Origin: Aphanothece saxicola GSE-SYN-MK-01-06B
Lineage (GTDB): Bacteria; Cyanobacteriota; Cyanobacteriia; PCC-6307; Cyanobiaceae
Direction: 5' to 3'
Length of the DNA: 64,000 nucleotides
Assembly (NCBI GenBank): GCA_019359745.1
Contig: JAHHGT010000004.1
Coordinates: 327,406 to 391,405 of the forward strand
Part shown: positions 16,574 through 29,171 of the stretch, in pieces
Numbering within the stretch: the stretch's first letter is position 1
How the letters are laid out: the number at the start of each line of letters is the position of its first letter
Notes under the pieces: generated by a model
Told to the model about the DNA's origin: nothing
Database searches by the model: none
The model's input: the letters and a program-made list of their open reading frames with translations, nothing else
Made by a program: the position numbers and the translations under genes

Positions 16574-17019
16574 ACGGCCCCGGCACCGGCACCGGTGGCG
16601 CGCTGTTGATCGGCATCGGCAACCCTCTGCGGGGCGATGACGGGGTGGGCTGGCATCTGGTGGAGGGTCTGGGGCTGCAGCGCCACCAGCTGACCCCGGA
16701 ACTGGCTGAGGCGGTGGCGGCGGCCGATCGGCTGTTGATCGTCGATGCCTGGCTGGCGCCACCCGGGAGCCACTGCCTGCTGCGGCCCCTGGAGGCCACG
16801 GACGGCTGGGAGCGGGACACGCACCGGGTGGCGCCCGCCCGGTTGCTGGCCCTGGCCGAGCAGCTGTTCCACCGCTGCGTGCCGGCCCACGAGCTGTTGG
16901 TGCCGGCCTTCGACTTCTCCTGGGGCGATCACTTTTCGCCGCAGCTGCGGCGCCAGCTGCCCCAGGCGCGCCGGTTGCTGCGGGGCTGGTTGCAGGGGGC
17001 TGGGGCGCCCCATGCATGA
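16570..17019 (+). CDS. hoxW: HoxH C-terminal processing endopeptidase HoxW
   Basis: The protein has 149 residues of the HycI/HoxW hydrogenase maturation protease family. It begins with the diagnostic [16 protein letters not shown], whose acidic residues sense nickel, and has [11 protein letters not shown] in the middle. It cuts the C-terminal tail of HoxH once Ni is in place. Its ATG overlaps the hoxH stop by four bases and its own stop overlaps hypA by eight, consistent with coupled translation of substrate and protease. Confidence 0.92.
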   Translation: MNGPGTGTGGALLIGIGNPLRGDDGVGWHLVEGLGLQRHQLTPELAEAVAAADRLLIVDAWLAPPGSHCLLRPLEATDGWERDTHRVAPARLLALAEQLFHRCVPAHELLVPAFDFSWGDHFSPQLRRQLPQARRLLRGWLQGAGAPHA

Positions 17020-17353
17020 ACTCAGCCTGATGGACGCGGTGCGGCAGCAGGCCCTGGAGCAGGCCGCCCTGCATGGGGCCCGCCGCATTGCGGCGATCAC
17101 CCTGCGGGTGGGCAGCCTGGCGGGGGTGGAGATCGAGGCCCTGCGCCTGGCCCACACGGTGGTGATGGCGGACACGATCGCCGCCGGTTCCCGGCTGGTG
17201 ATTGAGGCGGTGGCCGCCGAGTGTTTCTGTGCCGCCTGCCGGCGGCCGTTTCCGGCGCAGGATGGCTGCTGCGACTGCCCGCGCTGCGGCCGCATCAGCC
17301 GGGAGCTGCTGTGCGGTCGGGAACTGCAGCTGGCCTCCCTGGAGCTCGACTGA
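17012..17353 (+). CDS. hypA: hydrogenase nickel insertion protein HypA
   Basis: HypA has 113 residues and starts with the invariant MHELSLM, whose His2 is a nickel ligand. The zinc site is formed by CFCAAC and CPRCG in the C-terminal half. With HypB it delivers Ni to HoxH. It overlaps hoxW by eight bases and is the last gene before a 305-base non-coding stretch and an unrelated outer-membrane gene; the remaining hyp genes continue 1.5 kb downstream. Confidence 0.94.
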   Translation: MHELSLMDAVRQQALEQAALHGARRIAAITLRVGSLAGVEIEALRLAHTVVMADTIAAGSRLVIEAVAAECFCAACRRPFPAQDGCCDCPRCGRISRELLCGRELQLASLELD

Positions 17354-17658
17354 GGCGGCGACGGCGTACGGGCCTGGTCAGCGCAGGGGGCTGGTCTGAT
17401 TCGCCGGTCACGATCGGGGCCGGGGCCGTAGCGCCCAGGCTTGGCGGTTATCCCGATCAGGACCTGAAAAACATCCCTCTATTGTCAGCCGACTTATCAG
17501 TCGACGCCACAATGATGCCGGGTTCGGGGGACGAAACGTAATCTTGTGCAAGTTTTCTTTTTCTTGCCACTCTGTGCCAGGGCTGATGCTGTCCATGGCC
17601 TGTCAATTCGTCCCAGGTGTGGGTCTATTTGTTAATGAGTGAGAGGAACGCAACCCCC
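17354..17658 (+). promoter_or_regulatory. 305-base non-coding region, end of hox run and leader of barrel protein
   Basis: This stretch is visibly richer in A and T than its surroundings and contains no credible gene. A small CGACT-TATC-AGTCG hairpin lies at 17490-17503. A pyrimidine-rich run with TTTTCTTTTTCTTG is at 17553-17566. A weak promoter-like pair, CTGTCA (17600-17605) and TCTATT (17624-17629), lies ahead of the barrel-protein start, and GAGAGGA at 17641-17647 may be its ribosome site. Its position suggests the hox transcript ends and a new one begins here, but no single element is decisive. Confidence 0.35.
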
Positions 17659-18756
17659 ATGACTTATTTCACAAGGACATTCAATCGCACGTTTCTCCGC
17701 GGGGTAGGAGTTGCCGCAACAGGCGGTCTTCTTCTCGGTGGTCCCGCGATGGCGGAGCTCAGGCCGCTTGGCGAACGCACCGAGCCGGTGACAAACCCTG
17801 TGACGTCAGAAACGTCCGCAAGCCTTCCCGGGTTTGCTGAAGCCAGCCCCAGTGACATCCCCGCCACTGCGGTTCCGGCTCTGGAATCCGCGCCGACAGT
17901 GGCAGCCCCCAGCGCAAGCCTGGATCCCCAGGTCGCGCCGGAGTCCAACCTCGTCGCCCAGACCTTCCCCCAGCCGGAGGTGAAGGAGGTCTATTCCGCC
18001 AAGGGCTGGTACCTCACCATCGGTGCCGGCGCCCAGACCCCCAGCGACCAGACGGTGAACAGCAATGGCAACTTTGTTTCCCCCTTCTTCGCGCCCCTGC
18101 TGTTCAACTTCGGCAACAACAACTCCACCAAGCTCGACCTGGGCGGAGGTTTCTCCGGTGACGTCGGCGTTGGTTACGACTTCGGTGCCTTGCGTGGTGA
18201 GCTCACCTATGGCTACAGCCGGGCCAGCCTGAACGCCGTCGGTGCCGCCAACCCGATCGGCTTCGGTGCCTTCGGCATCGTGCCCTTCACCAACAACGTG
18301 TCCGGCGTCATCAACAAGAATGATGTGCTGGCCAGCCTCTACTGGGACATCGAAACCAACAGCCGCTGGACGCCCTACATCGGTGGTGGCATCGGGTACA
18401 CCAACCTGAGCACCCCGAGCTTCAGTCTCAACGGCTTCCCCACCAACAGCGTCAACAAAGGCCTGTTTGGTTGGCAGGCCAAGGTGGGTGTCAGCTACGC
18501 CATGAGCTACAACTCCGATGTCTACCTTGAGGGCGTCTATCAGGGCGCTGGCGGGTATTCCTCCGAGAACGTGACCTTCGACGCGTTCAACAGCTTCGGC
18601 GGCAAGATCGGCTTCCGTTACCGCTTCGGCGCCCGCCCAGTGGCGGCGGCTCCCATCCCCACCCCGGAGCCGGAACCGATCATGCAGCCCGCACCGGCTC
18701 CTGCGCCGATCTTCCAGCCCGAACCGGCCCCCGCGCCGATCCGCGGCCTCTGGTGA
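17659..18756 (+). CDS. outer-membrane beta-barrel protein with proline-rich tail
   Basis: The protein has 365 residues. A signal peptide (basic N-terminus, hydrophobic core, cleavage after GPAMA near residue 33) is followed by a low-complexity Pro/Ala/Ser linker (about 35-105), an eight-strand-like barrel region beginning GWYLTIGAGAQ with alternating aromatic and small residues (YIGGGIGYTNLS, GKIGFRYRFGARP), and a repetitive PEPEP / PAPAPIFQPEPAPAP tail ending in Trp. It fits the OmpA/OmpW-type 'outer membrane beta-barrel' family. Base composition is less GC-rich than the hox and hyp genes around it. It interrupts the maturation genes and ends in its own terminator. No link to hydrogenase is evident. 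Confidence 0.8.
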   Translation: MTYFTRTFNRTFLRGVGVAATGGLLLGGPAMAELRPLGERTEPVTNPVTSETSASLPGFAEASPSDIPATAVPALESAPTVAAPSASLDPQVAPESNLVAQTFPQPEVKEVYSAKGWYLTIGAGAQTPSDQTVNSNGNFVSPFFAPLLFNFGNNNSTKLDLGGGFSGDVGVGYDFGALRGELTYGYSRASLNAVGAANPIGFGAFGIVPFTNNVSGVINKNDVLASLYWDIETNSRWTPYIGGGIGYTNLSTPSFSLNGFPTNSVNKGLFGWQAKVGVSYAMSYNSDVYLEGVYQGAGGYSSENVTFDAFNSFGGKIGFRYRFGARPVAAAPIPTPEPEPIMQPAPAPAPIFQPEPAPAPIRGLW

Positions 18757-18825
18757 ACACCGGATGGCCCCGGTGGCCAATCGGGCCCCGTCGGAGCTCC
18801 GTGCCTAGCCTTCGGGCAAGGCCGG

Positions 18826-18842
18826 GCCCCGGCGGGGCTTTT
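18826..18842 (+). terminator. Rho-independent terminator after the barrel-protein gene
   Basis: GCCCC-GGC-GGGGC (18826-18838) is followed at once by TTTT (18839-18842). It is the only clear stem plus U tract I saw in the window. It lies only 35 bases before the hypB start chosen here, so the hypB run needs a promoter inside 18757-18877 or read-through. Confidence 0.65.
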
Positions 18843-18877
18843 CCGTGCCGCTCACCTGTCTGGGGGTCGATCCTGCG

Positions 18878-19618
18878 ATGTGTGTCGACTGCCATTGCGG
18901 CCAACCGGTGGCCGCCACCACCGAAGTTCCGCGGCACCTGCAGCTGGGCCAGCGCCTGCTGGTGCACAACGATGCCCAGGCGGCGGCGAATCGGGAGCAT
19001 TTCGCCGCTGCCGGCGTTCGGGTGATCAACCTGCTCTCCTCCCCTGGCTCCGGAAAGACCGCCCTGCTGGAGCGCCTGGCCCTGGAACTGGCCCCGACGT
19101 CGTCGTCGGCGCGCCATCCGATGGCGGTGATCGTGGGGGATCTGGCCACCGACAACGACGCCCGCCGCCTGCGGGCCGCCGGCGTTCCGGCCCTGCAGAT
19201 CACCACCGGCCAGGCCTGCCACCTGGAGGCGGCGATGGTGCACCGGGCGCTGCATGAGCTCGACCACCTCGGCCACCCCCTGGCCGGCCTGGAGCTGCTG
19301 GTGATTGAGAACGTGGGCAATCTGGTCTGCCCGGCCTCCTTCGACCTGGGCGAAAGCCAGCGGGTGGTGCTGCTGTCGGTCACCGAAGGGGAGGACAAGC
19401 CGCTGAAGTACCCGGCCACCTTCCATTCCGCCGATGTGGTGGTGATCAGCAAGGGCGATCTGGCTGAGGCCTGTGGCTTCGATGCTCCCCAGGCCCGCCG
19501 CAACGTGGCCCGGGTGGCCCCCCAGGCCCGGATCGTGGAAGTCTCCGCCCGCAGCGGTAAGGGCATCGCCGCGCTGCTGGCGGCCCTCGGCCTGGAGCGG
19601 GTGCCCGTCGCCGGGTGA
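18878..19618 (+). CDS. hypB: hydrogenase nickel incorporation GTPase HypB
   Basis: HypB has 246 residues. The start MCVDCHCG resembles the Cys-rich N-terminus of the family and guided the choice of ATG 18878 over GTG 18845. The P-loop is SSPGSGKT, then GDLATDNDA and a nucleotide-base loop at VISKGDLAE. It hydrolyses GTP to insert Ni via HypA. Unlike many cyanobacterial HypB proteins it has no His-rich nickel-storage stretch between the Cys motif and the G domain. Its stop overlaps the GTG of hypF. Confidence 0.93.
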   Translation: MCVDCHCGQPVAATTEVPRHLQLGQRLLVHNDAQAAANREHFAAAGVRVINLLSSPGSGKTALLERLALELAPTSSSARHPMAVIVGDLATDNDARRLRAAGVPALQITTGQACHLEAAMVHRALHELDHLGHPLAGLELLVIENVGNLVCPASFDLGESQRVVLLSVTEGEDKPLKYPATFHSADVVVISKGDLAEACGFDAPQARRNVARVAPQARIVEVSARSGKGIAALLAALGLERVPVAG

Positions 19619-22188
19619 GCCCGCTGCCAACGGCCGGACGGGCCCGGCTGCAGCTCGAATGCCGCGGGGTGGTCCAGGGGGTGGGATTCCGCCCCCTGGT
19701 GCACCGGCTGGCCTCCGGCCTGGATCTCAGCGGGGACGTGCAGAACGGGCCGGGCGTGGTGCGGTTGCACCTGGAGGGCGAGCGGCCGGCCCTGGAGGCG
19801 TTCCTGCGGCGCCTGCCGCTTCAGCTGCCCCCCGGGGCCCGACTGGAGCGGTTGGATCCGCTCTGGCTGCCGGCCCCGACGCGGCCGGCCGGGGCGCTGC
19901 CGACGGGGGTCCGGATCCTGTCCGGGGGGGCGGAGCGCCTCGGCATCGACCTGGTGGCTGTGGCGCTGGTGGCCGATCGGGCCCCGTGCCGCGCCTGCCT
20001 GGCCGAGCTGGCTGACCCCGCCGATCGCCGCTTCGGCTACCCCTTCATCAGCTGCTGCGACTGCGGCCCCCGCTTCAGCATCGCCACCGCCGAGCCCTGG
20101 ACCCGGGTCCACACCACCCTGGCCCCGTTCCCGCCCTGCCGCGCCTGCCGCAGGGAGTACGAGGATCCGGCCGATCGCCGCTTCCACGCCGAGACGATCG
20201 CCTGCCCGGTGTGCGGGCCGCGGCTGGCCCTGTTGGATGGCGCCGGTCGGCCCCTGGTGGGTCCCGGCGCTGACGGCAGCACCGCTGCCCTGATCAGGGC
20301 CTGCTGCGGCCGCCTCGCCGCTGGCGAGATCCTGGCCCTGCAGGGGGTGGGCGGCTTCCAGCTGCTGGTGGATGCCACCAACGCCGCGGCGGTGGCCCGG
20401 CTGCGGCGACGCAAGCGACGGCCCGCCAAGCCCTTCGCCCTGCTGGTGGCCGAGGCCGAGGCCCTCGCCCCTTTCTGCCGCATCGATGCCGAAGAACGGC
20501 GTGCCCTGGCGGATTCCGCCGCTCCGATCGTGCTGCTGCGCCGCCGCCTGGGGGGCCCGGAAGCCCTCCCGGGCGTGGCCCCGGGCAGCCCATGCCTGGG
20601 GGCGATGCTGCCGGCCTCGCCCGTGCACCACCTGCTGGCGCGCGCCTTCGGCCGGCCCCTGGTGGCCACCAGCGGCAACCCCAGCGGCGAGCCGCTCTGC
20701 ACCGATCCCGTCGAGGCGCTGGAGCGGCTGGGGGGCGGGGCCGGCGGCCCCATCGCCGATGTCTTTTTGGTGCATGACCGCGCCATCGCCCGGCCCCTGG
20801 ACGATTCGGTGCTGCAGCTGATCGATGGCCGGCCGGCCCTGCTGCGCCGGGCCCGGGGCTACGCCCCCGAACCCCTGCAGCTGGCGGCGGCTCCAGCTGG
20901 GGGGCCGGAGGGGGTGCTGGCGCTTGGCGGGGATCTCAAGAGTGCGCCGGCATTGGCGCTGGACGGGCGGCTGTGGCTGGCCCCTCACCTGGGCGACCTG
21001 GCAGACGGGCGCCTGCTCTCCCGGCTGGCCGGCGGTCTGGCGGCGATCGAGCGGCGCTGGGGTGAACGGCTGACGCGAATCGCCTGCGATGCCCATCCCG
21101 GCTACCTCAGTCACCAGCTCGCCGCCGATCAGCCATGGCCGCGGCGCACGGTCCAGCACCACCGGGCCCATGGCCTGGCGGTGCTGGCCGAGCACGGGCT
21201 GCCGTCGCCGCTGCTGGCCGTCACCTGGGATGGGCTCGGCTACGCCCCCGGCGGCAACGGCGACCCCCAGCTGTGGGGCGGAGAGCTGCTGCTGCTGGGC
21301 GGGCCCGGCGCTCCCGCCTGCGAGCGACTGGTGGCCCTGAGGCCCTTCCCGCTGCCGGGCGGAGAGCGGGCGATGGCGGAACCCCGCCGGGCGGCCCTGG
21401 GGCTGCTGGCCGCCGCCGGCCCCTGGGCCCTGGCGCACCCCGGCGCCCGCCCCAGCCTGGCCGCCTTCGCGGCCGGCGAGCGCCAGCTGCTGCTGCAGGC
21501 CATCGCCAGCGGCTGCAACAGTCCCCTCAGCACCAGCGTGGGCCGGCTGTTCGACGCGGTCGCCTCCCTGCTGGGGCTGGTGCAGGAGCAGACCTATGAG
21601 GGCGAAGGGGGTCTGCGCCTGGAGGGGGCCGCCGCCCGCGCTCCCCAGGAGGTTGGCCGCTGGAGCCTTCCCCTGGTGCCGCCCGAGGCCGTCGCGGGGG
21701 GCACCGCCGCCGGGGGGCCGAGCCTGGGCTGGCTCGACTGGGAACCGCTGCTGGCGGCGCTGCTGGCGGCAATCGCCACCGGCACGCCGCCGGCGCTGTG
21801 TGCCGCCCGCTTCCATCACGCCCTGGCCGAGGCCCTGGCCGACATGGCCGCTCTCGCCGCTGCCTTGCGCTGCCCCCCCGCCATGGCCAGCAGCGCGGCG
21901 GTGCCGGTGGCGATGGGCGGCGGCTGTTTCCAGAACCGGCTGCTGCTGGAGGCCGCGATCACAGGCCTGCGGGCCAGGGGCCTGCAGCCGTTCTGGCCGA
22001 AGGTCGTGCCGTGCAATGACGGCGGCCTGGCCCTGGGGCAGGCCTGGGCGGTGGGCGGTCCGTGGGCAGATCCGGCCGCCGCGCCTACAACCGGATGGAG
22101 TGCCACCGAGCCGAACCCTCCCCATGTGCCTGGCCGTGCCGGCTCGCATCCTCTCGATCCGGATCCAGCCGCCGCCGGGAGCGCCTGA
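19615..22188 (+). CDS. hypF: carbamoyltransferase HypF
   Basis: HypF makes the thiocarbamate on HypE that becomes the cyanide ligands of the NiFe site. The 857 residues show an acylphosphatase domain ([14 protein letters not shown] near residue 20), two zinc-finger-like pairs ([15 protein letters not shown] and [15 protein letters not shown], about 120-205), a YrdC-like domain (about 215-400) and a Kae1-like carbamoyltransferase domain ([27 protein letters not shown]). The conserved protein ends near [13 protein letters not shown]; the last ~35 residues (Pro/Ala-rich) run into hypC, overlapping it by 65 bases. It begins with GTG overlapping the hypB stop. Confidence 0.93.
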   Translation: MSPLPTAGRARLQLECRGVVQGVGFRPLVHRLASGLDLSGDVQNGPGVVRLHLEGERPALEAFLRRLPLQLPPGARLERLDPLWLPAPTRPAGALPTGVRILSGGAERLGIDLVAVALVADRAPCRACLAELADPADRRFGYPFISCCDCGPRFSIATAEPWTRVHTTLAPFPPCRACRREYEDPADRRFHAETIACPVCGPRLALLDGAGRPLVGPGADGSTAALIRACCGRLAAGEILALQGVGGFQLLVDATNAAAVARLRRRKRRPAKPFALLVAEAEALAPFCRIDAEERRALADSAAPIVLLRRRLGGPEALPGVAPGSPCLGAMLPASPVHHLLARAFGRPLVATSGNPSGEPLCTDPVEALERLGGGAGGPIADVFLVHDRAIARPLDDSVLQLIDGRPALLRRARGYAPEPLQLAAAPAGGPEGVLALGGDLKSAPALALDGRLWLAPHLGDLADGRLLSRLAGGLAAIERRWGERLTRIACDAHPGYLSHQLAADQPWPRRTVQHHRAHGLAVLAEHGLPSPLLAVTWDGLGYAPGGNGDPQLWGGELLLLGGPGAPACERLVALRPFPLPGGERAMAEPRRAALGLLAAAGPWALAHPGARPSLAAFAAGERQLLLQAIASGCNSPLSTSVGRLFDAVASLLGLVQEQTYEGEGGLRLEGAAARAPQEVGRWSLPLVPPEAVAGGTAAGGPSLGWLDWEPLLAALLAAIATGTPPALCAARFHHALAEALADMAALAAALRCPPAMASSAAVPVAMGGGCFQNRLLLEAAITGLRARGLQPFWPKVVPCNDGGLALGQAWAVGGPWADPAAAPTTGWSATEPNPPHVPGRAGSHPLDPDPAAAGSA

Positions 22189-22374
22189 GCCGAGCGGGGC
22201 CGAGGCCGCAGCCACTGATGTCGCAGCCGATGACGGCCTCTGGCGCATGGCCGAGGTGGATTTCGGCGGGGTGCGTCAGCAGGTCAGCCTGGCCTGCCTG
22301 CCTGAGGCGGCCGTGGGCGATCGGGTGCTGGTGCACGTGGGCCTGGCCCTCAGCCTTGTCGACGACGATCCCGC

Positions 22375-22378
<4 letters not shown>
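22124..22378 (+). CDS. hypC: hydrogenase assembly chaperone HypC
   Basis: HypC has 84 residues and begins MCLAVPARI, with the essential Cys2 that, with HypD, holds Fe during ligand assembly. The GLWRMAEVDFGG and VGDRVLVHVGLAL segments are typical. An Ala/Pro-rich insert (about 15-38) separates them. The start lies inside the 3' end of hypF in another frame, and the stop overlaps the nifJ start as ATGA. Confidence 0.92.
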
Positions 22379-26006
<3,628 letters not shown>

Positions 26007-26010
<4 letters not shown>

Positions 26011-27041
26011 CCCGTCCCGATCTTTCCGTCTCCTACCTGGGCCTGGAGCTGCGCAGCCCGCTGGTGGTGGGGGCCGCGGCGCCCCTGAGTGAAGACATCG
26101 ACCAATTGCTGCGGCTGGAGGAGGCCGGGGCCGCCGCCGTGGTGCTGCATTCGCTGTTCGAGGAGCAGATCGAGCGTGACCAGCTGGAGCTGCACCGGGT
26201 GACCCTGCAGGGGGCCGACAGCTACGGCGAGGCGCTCAGCTACTTCCCCGAGCCCTCGATCTTCCACGTGGGCCACGACCTCTACCTGCGCCACCTCGAG
26301 CAGGCCCGCGCCCGCCTGTCGGTGCCGGTGATCGCCAGCCTCAACGGCGCCCACCCCGGCCAGTGGGTGCAGGTGGCGCGGCGGATGGAGTCGGCCGGCG
26401 CCAGCGCCCTGGAACTGAACATCTATTCCGTCCCCACCGACCCCGACCTCTCCAGCGCGGCGATCGAGAACCAGGTGCTGGAGATCGTCGCCGAGGTGCG
26501 GGCCGAGGTGACGCTGCCGCTGGCGGTGAAGCTCAGCCCCTTCTTCACCAACTTCGGGTCCATGGCCAAGCGGCTGGCCGCCGTCGGTGCCGACGGCCTG
26601 GTGCTCTTCAACCGCTTCTACCAGCCCGACATCGACATTGAGGAGCTGGAGGTGCGGCCCAACCTGCTGCTCAGCACTCCCCATGACCTGCGCCTGCCCC
26701 TGCGCTGGATCGCCCTGCTGCACGGCCGCCACCCGCTCGATCTGGCGGCCACCGGCGGCGTGCATCGCGGCACCGACGTGGTGCGTCTGCTGATGGCCGG
26801 TGCCGCCATCACCCAGGTGGTGGCCGCCCTGCTGCGCCACGGCCCCGGCCGGCTGGCGGGCCTGGAGCAGGAGCTGAGCCAGTGGCTGCTGGAGCATGAG
26901 CACGCCACCGCCCGGGAGTTGATCGGCTGCATGAGCCAGGAGCGCTGCCCCGATCCCAGCGAATACGAACGCTCCCAGTACATGCGCGCCGTCCAGACCT
27001 TCCTGCCCGCCGAGGCCTCGGCGGCCCCCGGTCCCTGGTGA
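26007..27041 (+). CDS. dihydroorotate dehydrogenase-like flavoprotein
   Basis: The 344-residue TIM-barrel protein resembles class 1 dihydroorotate dehydrogenases: YLGLELRSPLVVGAAAPLSE, VIASLNGAHPGQWVQVARRME, LELNIYS, LAVKLSPFFTNFG, and ATGGVHRGTDVVRLLMAGA near the FMN phosphate site. The usual active-site context is altered, and such proteins are often found next to nifJ, so a biosynthetic pyrimidine role is doubtful. It may be a redox flavoenzyme tied to the ferredoxin pool (inference). It overlaps nifJ as ATGA and hypD as GTGA. Confidence 0.8.
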
Positions 27042-28147
27042 GCGCTCCAGCGGTGCTGACCGCGGAGGTGGCTGCCGTGCGTGAGCTGGCGGATGAGCTG
27101 GCTGCGATCACCACCCGCCCCTGGACCCTGATGGAGGTGTGCGGCGGCCAGACCCACGCCATCGTCCGCTGGGGGCTCGACCAGCTGCTTCCCTCCGGCT
27201 TGCGGCTGATCCACGGCCCCGGCTGCCCGGTCTGTGTGACGCCCGCCGCCACGATCGACGCGGCCCGCCGCCTGGCCCGCCGCCCGGAGGTGATCCTCTG
27301 CTCCTACGGCGACATGCTGCGGGTGCCGGGCGGAGAGCCGGGGGGGGATCTGCTGGGGGTGAGGGCCGAAGGGGGCGACGTGCGCCTGCTCACCTCACCG
27401 TTGGAGGCCCTGGCCCTGGCCCGGCGCCATCCGGAGCGCCAGGTGGTGTTCCTGGCGGTGGGGTTCGAGACCACGGCCCCGGCCACGGCCCTGTTGGTGC
27501 GCCAGGCGTTGGCGGCTGGGGCGGCCAACCTCTCCCTGCTGGCGGCCCATGTGCGCGTGCCCCCGGCCATGGCGGCGATCCTCACGGCCGAAGGCAACCA
27601 GGTGCAGGGATTCCTGGCGGCGGGTCATGTCTGTGCCGTGATGGGCACCGCGGAACTGGAGGACCTGGTGGAGCGGCACCGGGTGCCGGTGGTGGTGAGC
27701 GGCTTCGAGCCCCTGGATCTGATGCGGGGGCTGGTGACCTGCGTGCGCCAGCTGGAGCGGGGCGAGGCCCGGGTGGCGAATGCCTACGGGCGGGTGGTGC
27801 GCCAGCAGGGCAATCCGGCCGCCCGGGCCCTGCTGGAGTCCGTGTTTGAACCGGTGGACCGGCCCTGGCGGGGCTTCGGCGTGATTCCGGGGGGCGGGCT
27901 GGGGCTGCGGGCGCCGTTCCGCCGCCTGGAGGCCGGGGCCCGCTTCGCCGACCTCCCGGGTAGGCCCGAGGCCGGGGTCGAGCCGGCGGGAGTCTGCATC
28001 AGTGGCGCCATCCTGCAGGGCCGCGCCCGGCCCATGGATTGCCCGGCCTTCGGGAGCGCCTGCACCCCGGAGCACCCGCTGGGGGCACCAATGGTGTCCT
28101 CGGAGGGGGCCTGCGCGGCCTATCACCGCTATGGCCGCCGTGGCTGA
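27038..28147 (+). CDS. hypD: hydrogenase maturation Fe-S protein HypD
   Basis: HypD has 369 residues and is the scaffold on which Fe(CN)2CO is built with HypC. Conserved segments are MEVCGGQTHAIVR, HGPGCPVCVTP (about 60), GFETTAP, LLAAHVRVPPAM, VSGFEPLDLM and the C-terminal cluster region with CISGAILQG, MDCPAFG and CTPEHPLGAPMVSSEGAC. The GTG start overlaps the preceding stop; the 3' end overlaps hypE by 17 bases. Confidence 0.95.
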   Translation: MSAPAVLTAEVAAVRELADELAAITTRPWTLMEVCGGQTHAIVRWGLDQLLPSGLRLIHGPGCPVCVTPAATIDAARRLARRPEVILCSYGDMLRVPGGEPGGDLLGVRAEGGDVRLLTSPLEALALARRHPERQVVFLAVGFETTAPATALLVRQALAAGAANLSLLAAHVRVPPAMAAILTAEGNQVQGFLAAGHVCAVMGTAELEDLVERHRVPVVVSGFEPLDLMRGLVTCVRQLERGEARVANAYGRVVRQQGNPAARALLESVFEPVDRPWRGFGVIPGGGLGLRAPFRRLEAGARFADLPGRPEAGVEPAGVCISGAILQGRARPMDCPAFGSACTPEHPLGAPMVSSEGACAAYHRYGRRG

Positions 28148-29171
28148 GACGGCCCCGCTCGCCACGCCCCGGATCCAGCTGGCCCACGGCGGTGGCGGCA
28201 CCTTGATGCAGCAGCTGATCGATGGCGAGCTGCGCCGCCTCTACGCCGATCCCGACCAGGTGCTGCACGATGCCGCCCGCCTGTCCCTGCCCCACGGGCG
28301 GCTGGCCTTCACCACCGACAGCTACGTGGTGCACCCCCTGGAGTTCGAGGGGGGTGACATCGGCAGCCTGGCGGTGACGGGCACCGCCAACGACCTGGCC
28401 ATGGCCGGCGCCCGGCCTCTGGTGTTGAGCCTCGGTCTGATCCTGGAGGAGGGGCTGGAGCTGGCCCTGCTGCGCCGCATCGTGGCGTCGCTGGGGGAGG
28501 CCGCCCGGCGCTGCGGGGTGACCATCGTCACCGGCGATACCAAGGTGGTGGAGCGGGGCAAGGGGGACGGGGCCTTCCTCAACACCAGCGGCATCGGCCT
28601 GCTGCAGGTGGACGAGCCGATCGATCCGCTGGCGATCGCCCCCGGCGACCAGCTGCTGGTGAGCGGCGACCTGGGCCGCCACGGAGTGGCGATCCTGGCC
28701 GCCCGCCATGGCCTGGATCTGCAGCCCCCCCTGGCCACGGACTGCATGCCCCTGTGGCCGGCGGTGGAGGCGCTGCTGGCCGCGGGGGTGCGGCTCCACT
28801 GCCTGCGCGATCTCACCCGGGGCGGGCTGGCCAGTGCCCTGCAGGAACTGGCGGCCCCCAACGCCCTGGAGCTGTTGATCGAGGAGGAGCGCATCCCGGT
28901 GGCCGAGCCGGTGCGCCGCACCTGTGCGCTGCTGGGCTTCGATCCGCTTCACCTGGCCAACGAGGGACGCTTCCTGGCGGTGGTGCCCGAGGCCGATCGG
29001 CAGCGGGCCCTGGCGGTGCTGGCACCGGCGGGGGGGGCCTGGATCGGCCGGGTGGCGGCGGCAGGACCGGGACCCGGCCGCCCCGGCGGCCGGGTGCTGC
29101 TGCGCACCCCCTTTGGCAGTGAGCGGGTGCTGATTCCCCTCAGCGGGGAACTGCTGCCACGGATCTGCTGA
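28131..29171 (+). CDS. hypE: hydrogenase expression/formation protein HypE
   Basis: HypE has 346 residues and dehydrates the carbamoylated C-terminal Cys to thiocyanate, giving cyanide to HypCD. It is a PurM/AIRS-like ATP-binding protein: LAHGGGG, FTTDSYVVHPLEF, GTANDLAMAGARP, GDTKVVERG, DLTRGGLASALQEL. The invariant C-terminal PRIC is present, so the protein is complete. ATG 28131 is used; GTG 28140 is possible. It ends the hyp run and overlaps the convergent P-type ATPase gene by 32 bases. Confidence 0.95.
   Translation: MAAVAETAPLATPRIQLAHGGGGTLMQQLIDGELRRLYADPDQVLHDAARLSLPHGRLAFTTDSYVVHPLEFEGGDIGSLAVTGTANDLAMAGARPLVLSLGLILEEGLELALLRRIVASLGEAARRCGVTIVTGDTKVVERGKGDGAFLNTSGIGLLQVDEPIDPLAIAPGDQLLVSGDLGRHGVAILAARHGLDLQPPLATDCMPLWPAVEALLAAGVRLHCLRDLTRGGLASALQELAAPNALELLIEEERIPVAEPVRRTCALLGFDPLHLANEGRFLAVVPEADRQRALAVLAPAGGAWIGRVAAAGPGPGRPGGRVLLRTPFGSERVLIPLSGELLPRIC

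Noticed and set aside
17490..17503. CGACT-TATC-AGTCG hairpin as terminator of the hox run
   Set aside because: The stem is five base pairs and no U tract follows; kept only as part of the intergenic description.
18661..18753. Tandem repeat at the end of the barrel-protein gene
   Set aside because: It is an imperfect coding repeat for a Pro/Ala/Glu tail, not an independent repeat element.
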